The notes: generated from the letters alone by a model not told the origin. A stretch of DNA of 64,000 nt from Paenibacillus_V sp046244365 (GCF_046244365.1 NZ_CP176395.1:2666001-2730000); one strand, 5' to 3'; shown: positions 7,971 to 17,784, counted from the stretch's first letter. Numbers and translations: made by a program.

Positions 7971-9362
7971 ATGAATAGAAGAAAAGGAACGGGGCTGCTG
8001 GTCTCGGCCGCGCTTGCCATGACAGCGCTTACCGGATGCGGAGACGGCGGCGCCGTAAAGGAAACGGCTGCGGAAGGTAAAGCGTCCGTCAAAATGGAAA
8101 CGATCAAGGTATGGACGAACAGCGGTCACTCGAAAGAGCTGGTAACGCAAATGGTAGACCAGTTTAACAATACGACGGGGAAAGAAAAAGGCATTCACAT
8201 CGAATATACGGTTCATGGAGGCGACTACGCGAAAATGCTGGAGGTGGCCATCACCTCCGGCCAGGCCCCCGATTTATTCAAAGCTACGGGCGTATTGGGA
8301 GACAACGTGAAGAAGGACGCGCTGCTCGCGATCGAAGATATGCCGGGCGGCACACAATTTCTGAAACAGTATGAAGGGCTGCTAAACAACCCCAGCTTTA
8401 CTTACAACGGCAAAACGTATTTGGTGCCATCTTACGTAAATACGATCAAGCTGCTGTACAACAAAGAGATGTTCAAGAAAGCGGGGATCGTCGATGCGAA
8501 CGGAGAGGCAAAACCTCCGGTGACTTGGTCCGAGCTGGCGGAATACGCGAAGAAGCTGACGAATCCGGCGGAAAAGACGTACGGCATCGCCCTTCCGATG
8601 AAATGGTCCGGCTACTTCGATTCGGAGGTGCTTCAGCCTTTCGTTTCCTCGGTCGGACACGAAATTTTCGATTATAAGTCGGGTACGTTCCAATTCGGCG
8701 CGTTTAAGCCGGCGGTCGATTGGCTGCTGCAAATCAAAGAGGACAAGAGCTTCTTCCCGGGCGCGGAAGGACTGGACAACGATCCGGCGAGGGCGCAATT
8801 CGCGGAAGGCAGAATCGGCATGAAGCTCGGCGCTTCGTGGGATGTAGGCGTGCTGAACGATCAGTTCCCGGCGAAGATGGATTGGGGAGTCGCTCCTATT
8901 CCCGTTATCGATCCGAACAGCAAATACAAAGAGTTTACGCAGCCTTCGGGCTGGACGCATATTTCCAAAACGGCAAGCAAGAACAACCTGGATAAAGTGA
9001 TGGAAGTGTTTAAATGGTTCAATTCCGACGAAGTGCTCGTGAAGCTTTACGAAGAGTCGAAGTTTATTCCTTATAAAGAAAGCATCGTCAAAATGGCGAA
9101 AAAACAGCCGGAGAAAAAGGGCTGGAAGGAATTTGCGAATATTTCGAATTCCTATCAGACGCTGACGACGCCTTCCGTCAAAATCGAGGGCGAGGACTAT
9201 AAGCAGGTACTGATGAAAATTTGGGCGGGCGCAACGACTGTAGAGAAAGGGCTTAACGATCTTAACGCCCGGTACAACGCTTCGCTCGAGAAGGCCGTGA
9301 AGGACGGTTCTCTCGATCTTAAGCCGTTCAAAGACGAAAGCTTCTCGATCAAGGTCAAGTAA
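7971..9362 (+). CDS. Carbohydrate ABC transporter substrate-binding lipoprotein (family 1)
   Basis: A 463-residue extracellular solute-binding protein of the MalE/UgpB type. The signal peptide ends in a lipobox, LTGC (Cys23), so the mature protein is a membrane-anchored lipoprotein. The start of the mature domain (ETIKVWTNSGHSKELV) and the later GIALPMKWSGYFDSEVLQPF and GRIGMKLGASWDVG segments are typical of sugar binders. AGGGGG precedes the ATG. It heads an operon with two MalF/MalG-like permeases and a secreted glycosidase, so its ligand is probably an oligosaccharide released by that enzyme. No ATPase gene is present; a shared MsmX-type ATPase elsewhere is likely. Confidence 0.92.
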   Translation: MNRRKGTGLLVSAALAMTALTGCGDGGAVKETAAEGKASVKMETIKVWTNSGHSKELVTQMVDQFNNTTGKEKGIHIEYTVHGGDYAKMLEVAITSGQAPDLFKATGVLGDNVKKDALLAIEDMPGGTQFLKQYEGLLNNPSFTYNGKTYLVPSYVNTIKLLYNKEMFKKAGIVDANGEAKPPVTWSELAEYAKKLTNPAEKTYGIALPMKWSGYFDSEVLQPFVSSVGHEIFDYKSGTFQFGAFKPAVDWLLQIKEDKSFFPGAEGLDNDPARAQFAEGRIGMKLGASWDVGVLNDQFPAKMDWGVAPIPVIDPNSKYKEFTQPSGWTHISKTASKNNLDKVMEVFKWFNSDEVLVKLYEESKFIPYKESIVKMAKKQPEKKGWKEFANISNSYQTLTTPSVKIEGEDYKQVLMKIWAGATTVEKGLNDLNARYNASLEKAVKDGSLDLKPFKDESFSIKVK

Positions 9363-9368
9363 CTCGAC

Positions 9369-9397
9369 GGGGGCCGGTCCGGGAAGGCCGGTCCCCC
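9369..9397 (+). promoter_or_regulatory. Intercistronic hairpin between binding-protein and permease genes
   Basis: GGGGGCCGG pairs with CCGGTCCCC (one G-T pair) around a 10-base loop, with no T-run after it. Such hairpins commonly protect the upstream binding-protein mRNA so that it outnumbers the permeases (established for maltose-type operons); here this is inference. Confidence 0.6.
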
Positions 9398-9415
9398 GTT
9401 GCATCACGGAAGAAG

Positions 9416-10321
9416 GTGCCGCAATTGTTTTTTCGCAAAGAAGCGTTTCAATCGTATTTGATGCTTTCTCCTCAGCTCATCGGCTTTTTCATTTTCGCGA
9501 TCTATCCGATCGTCTGGGTTTTTCGCTGGGCATGGTTCGACTATGACGGAATCGAGGCGACATACGTCGGCTTCGAAAATTTCGTCAGACTGTTTACGAG
9601 AGATCCGAACTATTGGGACAGCCTTCTGAACACGTTCATTTTGTCGTTCGGCAAGCTTATTGTAGAAATTCCGCTAGCCCTTTTCCTTGCGGTGATGCTG
9701 CACGGAAAAATACGGGGACGCCATTTTTTCCGCACGATGTTTTTTATGCCGAATATCGTCAGCGTGGCGATCATCGGTTTGCTTTTCTACTTTATGTTCG
9801 CGACCTTTGAAGGGGTTGTCAACAATATGCTTTTCGACTGGAAGCTGATTGACGAGCATGTCAACTGGTTCGGCAACAAGTGGACCGCCATGCTGGTCAT
9901 CGCCCTCGCCTCGGTTTGGCAAAATTTCGGCATTAACCTGCTGTTCTTCTTATCCGGCTTGCTGAACATCCCGTCGGACTTGTACGAGTCCGCTCAAATC
10001 GACGGGGCCAACAAGCGGCAGCAGTTTATGCAAATCACGCTTCCGATGCTGGCTCCTGTCATGCAGGTCGTCTGGATGCTTGCGATTATCGGCAGCCTGA
10101 AAATGACCGATCTGGTGCTTGTCCTGACGAACGGGCAGCCTGCCGGACAAACGGAAGTCGTCATGACGTATATTTTCAAATATTTTTTCCGGTACGGCGA
10201 AGGCTCTTCGGTTGCACAAATCGGTTATGCTTCGAGCCTCGGGCTCGTTACGGCCGTCATCATCGGCATCATTACCATCATTTATTTGGTCTTGACCAGA
10301 CGAATGAGCAAAGTTTATTGA
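9416..10321 (+). CDS. Carbohydrate ABC transporter permease (MalF/UgpA-like)
   Basis: About 300 residues with six predicted membrane helices. The EAA loop appears as DLYESAQIDGANKRQQFMQITLP in the second half, the site where the ATPase docks. It forms the import channel with the next gene product. The longest reading starts with GTG at 9416; a TTG at 9425 is better spaced from AGAAGG and may be the true start, three residues shorter. It lies 54 bases after the binding-protein gene. Confidence 0.92.
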   Translation: MPQLFFRKEAFQSYLMLSPQLIGFFIFAIYPIVWVFRWAWFDYDGIEATYVGFENFVRLFTRDPNYWDSLLNTFILSFGKLIVEIPLALFLAVMLHGKIRGRHFFRTMFFMPNIVSVAIIGLLFYFMFATFEGVVNNMLFDWKLIDEHVNWFGNKWTAMLVIALASVWQNFGINLLFFLSGLLNIPSDLYESAQIDGANKRQQFMQITLPMLAPVMQVVWMLAIIGSLKMTDLVLVLTNGQPAGQTEVVMTYIFKYFFRYGEGSSVAQIGYASSLGLVTAVIIGIITIIYLVLTRRMSKVY

Positions 10322-10334
10322 AGGCGGGATCGCT

Positions 10335-11186
10335 TTGGACAGAGGATGGACGAAGGCTGCGAACAAGGCGCTCGCATACGGCTTTTTGCTCGCGGTATTG
10401 ATTTTTACGGTGTTTCCGTTGCTGTACGTTTTACTGGCGTCGTTCAAATCGAATCAGGAATTATTGGCTTCCGGTTCGACGCTGCTGCCCAAGTCATTCA
10501 CGCTGGACAACTTTAAGCAGGCTTGGGAATTGGCCGATTTCAAGCGCTATACGTGGAATAGCATATACTTTACCTTTTTCATCGTCGTCGGCGTGCTGTT
10601 CAACTCGACCATGGCGGGATACGTATTTGCCCGCGGCAGATTTGCCGGGAAGAAGCTGTTTTTCGGTCTCTTCACGAGTACGATGTTCCTTTCCTTGGGA
10701 AGCATCACGCTGTACCCTCAGATGGAGATAGCGAAGCTGCTGCATATCCATACGTCGCTCTGGGGCGTGATTATCATTCAAATTTTCGGTCTGCATATCG
10801 CCAATGTATTTCTCGTTCGGAGCTTCGTCAATTCGATTCCGCATGAAATCGATGAGGCGGCGAAAATCGACGGCTGCAGCTTCTTCCGGACGTTCTGGAA
10901 CGTCATTTTGCCTTTGCTCAAGCCCATTATCGCGACGATCGGACTCATTACGTTCAGGCAAGCGTGGAACGAATATTTGATGCCCATGATATTCACGATA
11001 TCGAATCCGAAGCAAAGCACGCTGACTGTAGGCGTCGTCGCGTTGAAAAGTACGGGGGAAGCAGCGAGTTCCTGGAATCTGATGCTGGCGGGTACGATGA
11101 TTTCCATTATCCCCATGCTGGCGGTGTACTTGTTTCTCAACCGGTATTTCATAGCGGGGATGACGAGCGGAGCCATTAAAGGCTGA
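10335..11186 (+). CDS. Carbohydrate ABC transporter permease (MalG/UgpE-like)
   Basis: A 283-residue polytopic protein of the MalG group. The first helix is followed by SFKSNQELLASGSTLLP, a usual feature near the N-terminus, and the EAA loop reads EIDEAAKIDGCSFFRTFWNV. Starts with TTG at 10335 preceded by AGGCGGG. Only 13 bases separate it from the first permease and 20 from the glycosidase gene, so all four genes form one transcript. Confidence 0.92.
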   Translation: MDRGWTKAANKALAYGFLLAVLIFTVFPLLYVLLASFKSNQELLASGSTLLPKSFTLDNFKQAWELADFKRYTWNSIYFTFFIVVGVLFNSTMAGYVFARGRFAGKKLFFGLFTSTMFLSLGSITLYPQMEIAKLLHIHTSLWGVIIIQIFGLHIANVFLVRSFVNSIPHEIDEAAKIDGCSFFRTFWNVILPLLKPIIATIGLITFRQAWNEYLMPMIFTISNPKQSTLTVGVVALKSTGEAASSWNLMLAGTMISIIPMLAVYLFLNRYFIAGMTSGAIKG

Positions 11187-11206
11187 CATTCAAGGAGGGA
11201 CTTGAA

Positions 11207-13306
11207 ATGGGTAAACGGATTATCGTAGTCATCAGCATGTTCGCGTTGATCTTTGGCTGCTTGTTCCCGTCCGTACTGCCGGGGAAACGGACCTACGCTA
11301 ACGGAATCAATATCGCTCCTCAAGCGACGGCGACGGCCAGCTCGGTATCCTTGCTCGGAGCCTTCGCTCCAGAGAAAGCGATTGACGGCATCCGCAATCA
11401 GAACGACAGCAGGTGGGTTTCGGCAAGCGGAGGGCCTCACTGGTACGAGCTGGAATGGCCGAGCGCCGTAACAATCGGAAACGTCAAGGTGTGGAGCGGA
11501 AACATGAACGCGCCAGGATGGCATATATCCGCTTACGATGTTCAAATCTGGGACGGCGGCGCTTGGAAAACGGTCGGTTCGGTAAGCGGAAACAGGCAGG
11601 ACGGCTATGCGGGGAAATACAACGATATCGTATTTTCGCCTGTTGTCACGACCAAGCTGAGAATGCTGATCAACGGCCCGTCCGCCTATCCGATCGCCAC
11701 GGATGCAAGATTGCTGGAGCTCGAGGTTTATAGCGAGGAAGGAAGCATTTCCGTTAATAAGTCTGTTTATGGACAGACCATCGAGGGCTGGGGCGGTAAT
11801 TTATATACGCTGTGGATGCGCGGGTTTGCCGCAGCGGATGCCCACTACTACGATAAGATGTTTACGGAATTGAATACGACTCATGTCAGAGTCCGCAACT
11901 ATTGGTATTTGCTCGAACGGTCGAATGACGACAACGATCCCGCCACATTCGATTGGAGCGACTTTGCGGCGGGCGATCAGGGCGATATGCATGAGGAGTT
12001 TCTCGCTCTGCAGGAACTTGCGAACCGCAGCATCAAGCTCTCCTTCAGTCCGTGGAGATTTCCGAGCTGGATGGCGGGCAAGCCGTTCGATTACGACTGG
12101 AGCAATGAGGTAATGGAGCTGCCGGCCGGCATGGACGACGAGTATGTGGAAAGCCTGGCCGCTTACTTCCTTTATGCAAGAGACCAATACGGCGTAACCT
12201 TCGATTACATATCGGTTGCGAACGAGCCGAATTACAAATATTTGACGAACGGCGTCTTTTCGGGCACGTATATTTACGGCATGTCGCCGGCCCGTTACTC
12301 GAGCATTACGGCCAAGCTGAAGCAGAAGCTGGAGGCGAACGGCTATATCGCCGAATATATCGCAGCGGAAACGAGCCCAGGCAACTATACTTCCGTCAAG
12401 TATGCCAAAGAGACGCTGGAATCGGCGGCTCCCGGCGTATACGACATATTGGCTTATCATGCCTATGACAGGACGGTCAAAGGACTGAGCGCCTTTACGG
12501 ATCTTGCGGATAAGCATAACGTCCGGATTCACGTAGGTGAACAGGAGAACGAATCGCATATCAATCTGCAGGGTAAAGAGACCTGGCATCACGCGATTCA
12601 GAACGCCGTAGCTTTGCACGATACGCTCACATACGGCCGCGCGAATTTGACGCTCTATTTTTCGTATTCCGCATCTCCCGGAGGCATTCTCGTTCTTTAT
12701 GATGAAGTGAATAAAGTGTGGTATCCGACTTACGATATGCTCAAGCATTTTTATAACGGCGTTCCGCAAAACTCGGTGATGCTGGAAAGCCTTCCGTCCA
12801 GCTCCTACGGAGGAGACATATACACGCTGGCTTTCCTGAAGCCGGACGGCAAATTGGAAATCATACTGATCAACCGTTCCGAGACGGATAGCCACACGAT
12901 CACCATAAAGGCCGGCGAACGGGATTTCTCGGTCATCAAGAGCGATGCGGCGGTCAAGTACGCAGCGGATGGGGCTCTTTCCAGCACCGAAGCGGGCGGC
13001 ATGTCGATCACATTGTCTCCGCAAAGCATTTACTCTTTATCCGAGGCGGATGAAGCAACCTTGGAGGGATTGGTAAGTTTTACCATTCAGTTTGTCGAAG
13101 GCCCCGGCTCCCACGGGGTAGCGGCATCGCTGCTGAAGAAGCTGGAGCACACCCGCAAGAAGCGCGATGAAGGGGACGAGGCCGGAGCGGTTAAACAACT
13201 CGACGCGTACATCAATGAAGTGTCGGCACTGCAAGGCAAGAAGATCACAGACGAGCGAGTCCGCATTTTGGTGGGCATGGCGGAATCGCTTAAAAACGTC
13301 ATATAA
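11207..13306 (+). CDS. Secreted modular glycosidase: F5/8 type C (CBM32-like) + GH30-like + FIMAH domain
   Basis: A 699-residue exoenzyme. A signal peptide (about 1-32) is followed by a discoidin-like carbohydrate-binding domain (about 35-180, with ATASSVSLLGAFAPEKAIDG and RWVSASGGPHWYELEW). The central region (about 185-610) reads as a GH30-type barrel: IEGWGGNLYTLW at the start, NEPN with Glu340 as probable acid/base and VGEQEN with Glu445 as probable nucleophile, then a small beta domain. The C-terminal 75 residues match the FIMAH domain of many secreted Bacillota enzymes. The target polysaccharide is not readable. Location at the end of the ABC operon implies that it produces the oligosaccharide that the transporter imports. 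Confidence 0.8.
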   Translation: MGKRIIVVISMFALIFGCLFPSVLPGKRTYANGINIAPQATATASSVSLLGAFAPEKAIDGIRNQNDSRWVSASGGPHWYELEWPSAVTIGNVKVWSGNMNAPGWHISAYDVQIWDGGAWKTVGSVSGNRQDGYAGKYNDIVFSPVVTTKLRMLINGPSAYPIATDARLLELEVYSEEGSISVNKSVYGQTIEGWGGNLYTLWMRGFAAADAHYYDKMFTELNTTHVRVRNYWYLLERSNDDNDPATFDWSDFAAGDQGDMHEEFLALQELANRSIKLSFSPWRFPSWMAGKPFDYDWSNEVMELPAGMDDEYVESLAAYFLYARDQYGVTFDYISVANEPNYKYLTNGVFSGTYIYGMSPARYSSITAKLKQKLEANGYIAEYIAAETSPGNYTSVKYAKETLESAAPGVYDILAYHAYDRTVKGLSAFTDLADKHNVRIHVGEQENESHINLQGKETWHHAIQNAVALHDTLTYGRANLTLYFSYSASPGGILVLYDEVNKVWYPTYDMLKHFYNGVPQNSVMLESLPSSSYGGDIYTLAFLKPDGKLEIILINRSETDSHTITIKAGERDFSVIKSDAAVKYAADGALSSTEAGGMSITLSPQSIYSLSEADEATLEGLVSFTIQFVEGPGSHGVAASLLKKLEHTRKKRDEGDEAGAVKQLDAYINEVSALQGKKITDERVRILVGMAESLKNVI

Positions 13307-13485
13307 AATGGAGCGGGCCGCGATGACAAGCGGCTCCGTTTGCTTTTGCGCGAACGTGACGGACGGCGCCTGTCCTTAAATAGTTTCGGGGGGCTTTATC
13401 GCAATCATGCCGTAATACCGGATGACAGCCGGCCTTTTTCTTGCTAGAGTGAGTCTGATAGGCAGTTTGTTCAAGGAGAATCGCC

Positions 13486-15021
13486 GTGATTTATACCATT
13501 TTGCTGTTAACGCTGTTCTCGGTGTTTTTGATCGTGCGCAGCTACAAAAACCGCTATGCCTGGCTGCTCGTCATGATGGTCGTCGGATTGAACCTGACCT
13601 TCCTCGGCATGATTTTGAACGTGGTGAAAGCGGGTACCTACAAATATCCCGAGAACGCCCTCTTTTTTCTGGATTATAAAATGTATTTGTATTTAAGCTC
13701 CCTCAAAATCAACTATTACGATACGTACCGGCTGCAAAACTGGGGGACGGCCATTTACTTGTTCAGCATTCCGCAGTTCGTTTTGACGTTTATCGTCAGC
13801 TCCTACCGCTCCTCAGGAAGGCTTGGCAAATGGCTTCGCTACGGGGCTTTTGCGCTTCCTCCGCTGTTTTACATATGGTGCTACGATCCGGATACGAGAT
13901 TTTTGGCATATATTTGGATGAACGACCCCTTTTACGGGAATCGCGACTTGTCCGCGGCTCTGTACGGGATGGACGCATTGAACTTGATCTGGATGGCGCT
14001 GTATTTGTTTTATCCGATTTATTTGCTGTGCAGGCATATGGCAAGGACGACCATTACTTTAAAAAAGAAGCAGGTCGTTTCGCTCGCTGCGAACCTGGGG
14101 CTGTTGAACGTCTTGTTCGTATCGGTATTCGCGGTAGGGCCCTTCAAGCAATTTTATTTGGCAGCGGGCGGCTCGAACATGCTGTTTTTTCCGGCGCAGC
14201 TTGCGATACCGGCTTTTTATTTTCAAGTGATGCCTGCGGTGATGCTGCTCGCCGTGCAAGGCATGATCGTGATCTTGATCAAGTTCAAGGGGATCGATGC
14301 GACCAGCTTTTTTATGAAACGCCAAATCAACCGCAACGTAAGCTCTCTGAACGCGAATTTGAAGGGCGTTTTCCATTCGTTCAAGAACACGATGTTTACC
14401 GTGAAAATATTGGCGGAGCAGGCCGAACATCAATTCGGCACCGAGGACGGTCTGAAGGCCGTCAGGCGGCTTCAGCAAATCAGCTTGACCTCGCTCAATC
14501 ATACGGCGAAGGTTCTCGATTCGTTGAAGGAAATCAAAGTGAAGCCGGCCAAAGTCAATGTGTCGGCATGCGCGGATGCAGCCTTGGAAAAGTCGGGGAT
14601 CGGCGACGAGGTCGAGATCCGCAGAAAGTATCGCGCCCGCGACGCGTGCGCTTATGCCGATCCGTACCATTTGACGGAGGCGCTGATCAATTTGCTGGTC
14701 AATGCCGCCGAAGCCATTAGAACGGCCAAACGGGAAAAAGGCTTTATTTCCATCGAGATCGCTGCCGAGCAGGAATGGGTGCTGATCAGGATTACCGATA
14801 ACGGTACGGGCATCGACAAGAAAGAGCAGAAAAAAATATTTAACCCGCTTTATTCCACGAAATCCAAGCACGAAAACTGGGGAGTCGGGCTTTCCTACGT
14901 ATTCCGGGTCATCGAGGCGCATTTGGGCTTTATTGCGGTCGAAAGCGGAAAGGGGCAGTATACGGCTTTCGACGTTATTTTGCCGATCGCAGGCGCAGGA
15001 AGGGGGATGGGGAATGGATAA
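13486..15021 (+). CDS. Membrane sensor histidine kinase
   Basis: A 511-residue protein with about seven hydrophobic segments in the first 280 residues and no obvious extracellular domain, then a kinase core. His297 in VFHSFKNTMFTVKIL is the likely phosphorylated residue; ALINLLVNAAEAI (N box), ITDNGTGID (G1) and NWGVGLSYV (G2) define the ATPase domain. GTG start with AAGGAG 7 bases upstream. The stop overlaps the start of the response regulator gene by 8 bases. It sits directly downstream of the glycosidase operon and may control it, but the membrane sensor could equally monitor another signal. Confidence 0.88.
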   Translation: MIYTILLLTLFSVFLIVRSYKNRYAWLLVMMVVGLNLTFLGMILNVVKAGTYKYPENALFFLDYKMYLYLSSLKINYYDTYRLQNWGTAIYLFSIPQFVLTFIVSSYRSSGRLGKWLRYGAFALPPLFYIWCYDPDTRFLAYIWMNDPFYGNRDLSAALYGMDALNLIWMALYLFYPIYLLCRHMARTTITLKKKQVVSLAANLGLLNVLFVSVFAVGPFKQFYLAAGGSNMLFFPAQLAIPAFYFQVMPAVMLLAVQGMIVILIKFKGIDATSFFMKRQINRNVSSLNANLKGVFHSFKNTMFTVKILAEQAEHQFGTEDGLKAVRRLQQISLTSLNHTAKVLDSLKEIKVKPAKVNVSACADAALEKSGIGDEVEIRRKYRARDACAYADPYHLTEALINLLVNAAEAIRTAKREKGFISIEIAAEQEWVLIRITDNGTGIDKKEQKKIFNPLYSTKSKHENWGVGLSYVFRVIEAHLGFIAVESGKGQYTAFDVILPIAGAGRGMGNG

Positions 15022-15691
15022 AATAAGCATCGTGGTGACGGACGATATCGAAGATATCCGCGACTATTTCAAGATGATACTCGACAGGGAGGCCGACATC
15101 GAGGTGATCGGCATGGCCTCCAGCGGCGAGGAATCCGTCCGCATCGTATCCGCATGCAGTCCGGATATCGTGCTGATGGATATCGAGATGGAATCCGAAA
15201 TGGCCGGCATCGAAGCGATCACCCGCATCAAGGCGGAGAAGCCGCATGTCAAAATCATCGTGCTCACCATTCACGAGGAGGACGAAGTGCTCTTTAAAGC
15301 TTATGGGGCGGGAGCGGTCGATTACATCGTGAAAACGAGCTCAATCGCCGACATTTTGAATTCAATCCGCAGCGCCCATCAAAACCGGCTTTATATGAGA
15401 CCTGAAATTGCCGGCAAAATATTGGGGGAATTCACCAAGCTCCAGAACGAAAAAAACAGCTTGATCTATACGCTGAATATCGTTTCCAAACTGACCGACA
15501 CCGAATTCGGCATCCTCACGGCTGTCTACAAAGGGTTCAGCTACAAGGAAATCGCCAAAGAGAGGCATGTCGAAGAAGTGACGATTCGCACGCAGGTGAA
15601 CAAAATTTTAAAGAAGTTCGAGAAGAGCAGCATGAAAGAAGTGCTAGCCATACTGCGCGAGCTGAAAATACTCGATATTTATTCGCGATGA
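15014..15691 (+). CDS. NarL/LuxR-type response regulator
   Basis: A 225-residue protein. The receiver domain (about 1-125) has the acidic pair in TDDIED and the phosphoacceptor Asp56 in IVLMDIEM. A linker leads to a C-terminal helix-turn-helix (about 160-225) with SYKEIAKERHVEEVTIRTQVNKIL spread over the recognition helix. The ATG at 15014 is preceded by GGGGGATGGGG and overlaps the kinase stop, so the two are translationally coupled. Probable DNA-binding partner of the upstream kinase. Confidence 0.88.
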   Translation: MDKISIVVTDDIEDIRDYFKMILDREADIEVIGMASSGEESVRIVSACSPDIVLMDIEMESEMAGIEAITRIKAEKPHVKIIVLTIHEEDEVLFKAYGAGAVDYIVKTSSIADILNSIRSAHQNRLYMRPEIAGKILGEFTKLQNEKNSLIYTLNIVSKLTDTEFGILTAVYKGFSYKEIAKERHVEEVTIRTQVNKILKKFEKSSMKEVLAILRELKILDIYSR

Positions 15692-16016
15692 GGGGCGTGC
15701 GTCACACCATGCTGTCAGGTTAGCTACTTCCCCCATCGCAGCATGAACTCGAGCTGATCGTGTAGGCACCAACTGTTGTTCACACACCATATCGAGCTGC
15801 TGCGAAGCGAAAAAAAACATCGCCATTTTGGCGGTCTTCTCACACGTTCCCGGCAGGAACATACGATTTAGAAGGCTTTTGGCTTCGTTTACAAAATATT
15901 CATCCCCCGTTGACACAATGAGAATACGCATCGTCTAAGCTACAGCTATCGGCTTCGTTCGCGGTATGGTTTGGGTCAGGCGGGCGATTACGCAATCGAC
16001 GGGGGGATTACCGAAC
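15692..16016. other. Intergenic stretch without a supportable gene
   Basis: A 95-codon minus-strand reading frame covers 15644-15931 but overlaps the response-regulator end, lacks a ribosome site and shows no recognisable family, so it is not called. No clear terminator follows the regulator gene. The stretch may contain decayed sequence. Confidence 0.4.
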
Positions 16017-17507
16017 ATGAAATTATGGAAGCTTCTTCGCAAAAGAAGGATGCTTATAGGCGCTCTTGCGCTGACGATGACGGTAGGAGCGACAGTCGTA
16101 CAGGCTGCGGACGCGGATAAGATTACGCTGCCGGTTCCGGCAAAGTTTCCGATTTTTAGCGGCGGCAAGCAAGTGAACACAGGCAAAGATCCGGTCGTCA
16201 TCGACGGCAGCACGTATATTCCGCTGCGTGCCCTAGGCGAAGCGCTCGGCAAGCAAATCGACTGGAACGATTGGGAGCGGACCATTACGCTCAAAAATGC
16301 GCCGAAGATCAAGTCGGCCGCCACGTGGAAAAATCCCGGCTCGCTCGGCAAAGGCATCAGCGAAGGCGGCTTCTCCGGTTTGACCCGCATTCCCGGGGAC
16401 CCGGCCAACGTGTTCTACACGCTGGCTGACCGCGGACCGAACGGACAGGTCGGCAAAGAGAAGCTGCGCACATTCCCGATCGACGATTTTAACCCGCGCA
16501 TTTACAAAATAAAAGCGGAAGGCGACAGCCTTGAAGTGCTGGAAACGATCAAGCTGCAGCTTCCGGACGGCAAAACGGACGCGGTAACGAAGTCCAAGTA
16601 TATTACCGGTCTTTCCAATACGGAGGGCGCCGACGAAATTCCTTACGACGAGCTCGGACAAAAGAAGCTTTCTTACGATCCGGACGGCCTCGATCTGGAA
16701 GGAATCGCGTACAACCCGAATGACGATACGTTCTGGCTGTCGGACGAATACCGCCCGTCGCTCGTGCAGGTGAAGCGTGACGGAACGGTGTTGAACCGGT
16801 TCGTGCCGTTCGGCGCGAAGGCATTGCTGAAGGACGCGCAAATGAACGTCGTCGAGCTGTTCCCGGCTTTTTATAACCAACGGGTGTCCAACCGCGGCTT
16901 CGAGGGCGTAACGATAACGCCTGACGGCAAGTATTTGTACGTATCGATTCAAAGTCCTCTTGCGCTGCCGGATCAGAAAACGTCCGACAACTCGCGCAAT
17001 CTGCGCATCCTCAAAATGGATCTGGCCAAGAAGGAGCTTGTCGGCGAGTACGTCTACTATGCGGAAAATGCGGCTTCGTACGAGGGCATCAAGCAGAAGG
17101 ATCAGGTCATCAGCGATCTCTACGCGCTTTCCGCGAACGTGCTGCTGGTTGACGAGCGGGATAAAATGGCAGGCAAAGAGGCGCAGGTCAAACGCATTTA
17201 CAAATCGGATTTCAGCAAAGCGACCAATCTGCTCGGCACCGATTATAGCGCCAATCTCGAAGCAATGCCGCAAGACATGCTTCGTCAGGCAGGCATCGTT
17301 CCGGTAACGAAAGAGCTGATCGTCGACTTCGTCAAGCTCGGCTATCCGTATGAGAAGATCGAAGGCATTACGGCTATCGACAAAAGGACGATCGCCATCG
17401 TCAACGACAACGACTTCGCCGTCAGCTATGACGAGCAGGGCAAGCTGTCGCTGACCGGCACGCCGACGCAGCTGCATGTGGTGGAGCTGCAGGAGGATTT
17501 GTATTAG
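16017..17507 (+). CDS. Secreted phytase-like (esterase-like) protein with copper-amine-oxidase-N domain
   Basis: A 496-residue exported protein. A signal peptide (about 1-31, ending VVQA) is followed by a short copper amine oxidase N-terminal-like domain (about 50-95, with VVIDGSTYIPLRALGEALG), a common wall-associated module in Paenibacillus. The rest matches the 'esterase-like activity of phytase' type: GFSGLTRIP, TLADRGPNGQ, DPDGLDLEGIAYNP, WLSDEYRPS and RGFEGVTITPDG are spread as in this beta-propeller family. It may hydrolyse phosphate esters, which is not proven for the family as a whole. ATG at 16017 has GGGGGGA upstream; the longer reading from 15966 lacks both a ribosome site and a sensible leader. 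Confidence 0.85.
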   Translation: MKLWKLLRKRRMLIGALALTMTVGATVVQAADADKITLPVPAKFPIFSGGKQVNTGKDPVVIDGSTYIPLRALGEALGKQIDWNDWERTITLKNAPKIKSAATWKNPGSLGKGISEGGFSGLTRIPGDPANVFYTLADRGPNGQVGKEKLRTFPIDDFNPRIYKIKAEGDSLEVLETIKLQLPDGKTDAVTKSKYITGLSNTEGADEIPYDELGQKKLSYDPDGLDLEGIAYNPNDDTFWLSDEYRPSLVQVKRDGTVLNRFVPFGAKALLKDAQMNVVELFPAFYNQRVSNRGFEGVTITPDGKYLYVSIQSPLALPDQKTSDNSRNLRILKMDLAKKELVGEYVYYAENAASYEGIKQKDQVISDLYALSANVLLVDERDKMAGKEAQVKRIYKSDFSKATNLLGTDYSANLEAMPQDMLRQAGIVPVTKELIVDFVKLGYPYEKIEGITAIDKRTIAIVNDNDFAVSYDEQGKLSLTGTPTQLHVVELQEDLY

Positions 17508-17515
17508 GGGAGGGG

Positions 17516-17545
17516 AGCCTATCCGGAAGCGGGTGGGCTTTTTTT
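17516..17545 (+). terminator. Terminator of the phytase-like gene
   Basis: AGCCTATCCG pairs with CGGGTGGGCT (two G-T pairs) around GAAG, followed by seven T. Confidence 0.85.
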
Positions 17546-17563
17546 ATGAGGGGATAACAGCGA

Positions 17564-17733
17564 ATGGCATAAGAATGATAAGCTATTCCAGCAGGGGTAT
17601 CTCCTTACGGTCACTCTTGCACTCAGGAAATATTGAATTATAACCAAAGGTTATTTCCTGATTACAAAGGCGAACGCTACCGCTCCTCCAAGAGATACCC
17701 ACCACCTCCATAGCACATCATTCTTCATCCAAT
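17564..17733. repeat. Long imperfect palindrome (MITE-like or structured RNA)
   Basis: Matching blocks lie in register around an apex near 17647: AAGAATGAT (17571-17579) with ATCATTCTT (17717-17725), GCTAT (17582) with ATAGC (17710), GGGTATCTC (17595-17603) with GAGATACCC (17692-17700), CAGGAAATA (17624-17632) with TATTTCCTG (17652-17660), and ATAACC/GGTTAT at the tip. The whole ~165-base unit would fold into one long hairpin. No ORF inside. It resembles a decayed miniature inverted-repeat element. Confidence 0.65.
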
Positions 17734-17784
17734 GCATAAAAAGAGCCCATCCCTAAACGGATAGACTCCTGTTAGGGAGTAGAA

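Noticed and set aside
13310..13345. Possible terminator after the GH30-like gene
   Set aside because: The stem GGAGC...GCTCC has a three-base bulge and no proper T-run.
15644..15931. 95-codon minus-strand frame after the response regulator
   Set aside because: It overlaps the regulator gene end, has no ribosome site and no recognisable family pattern.
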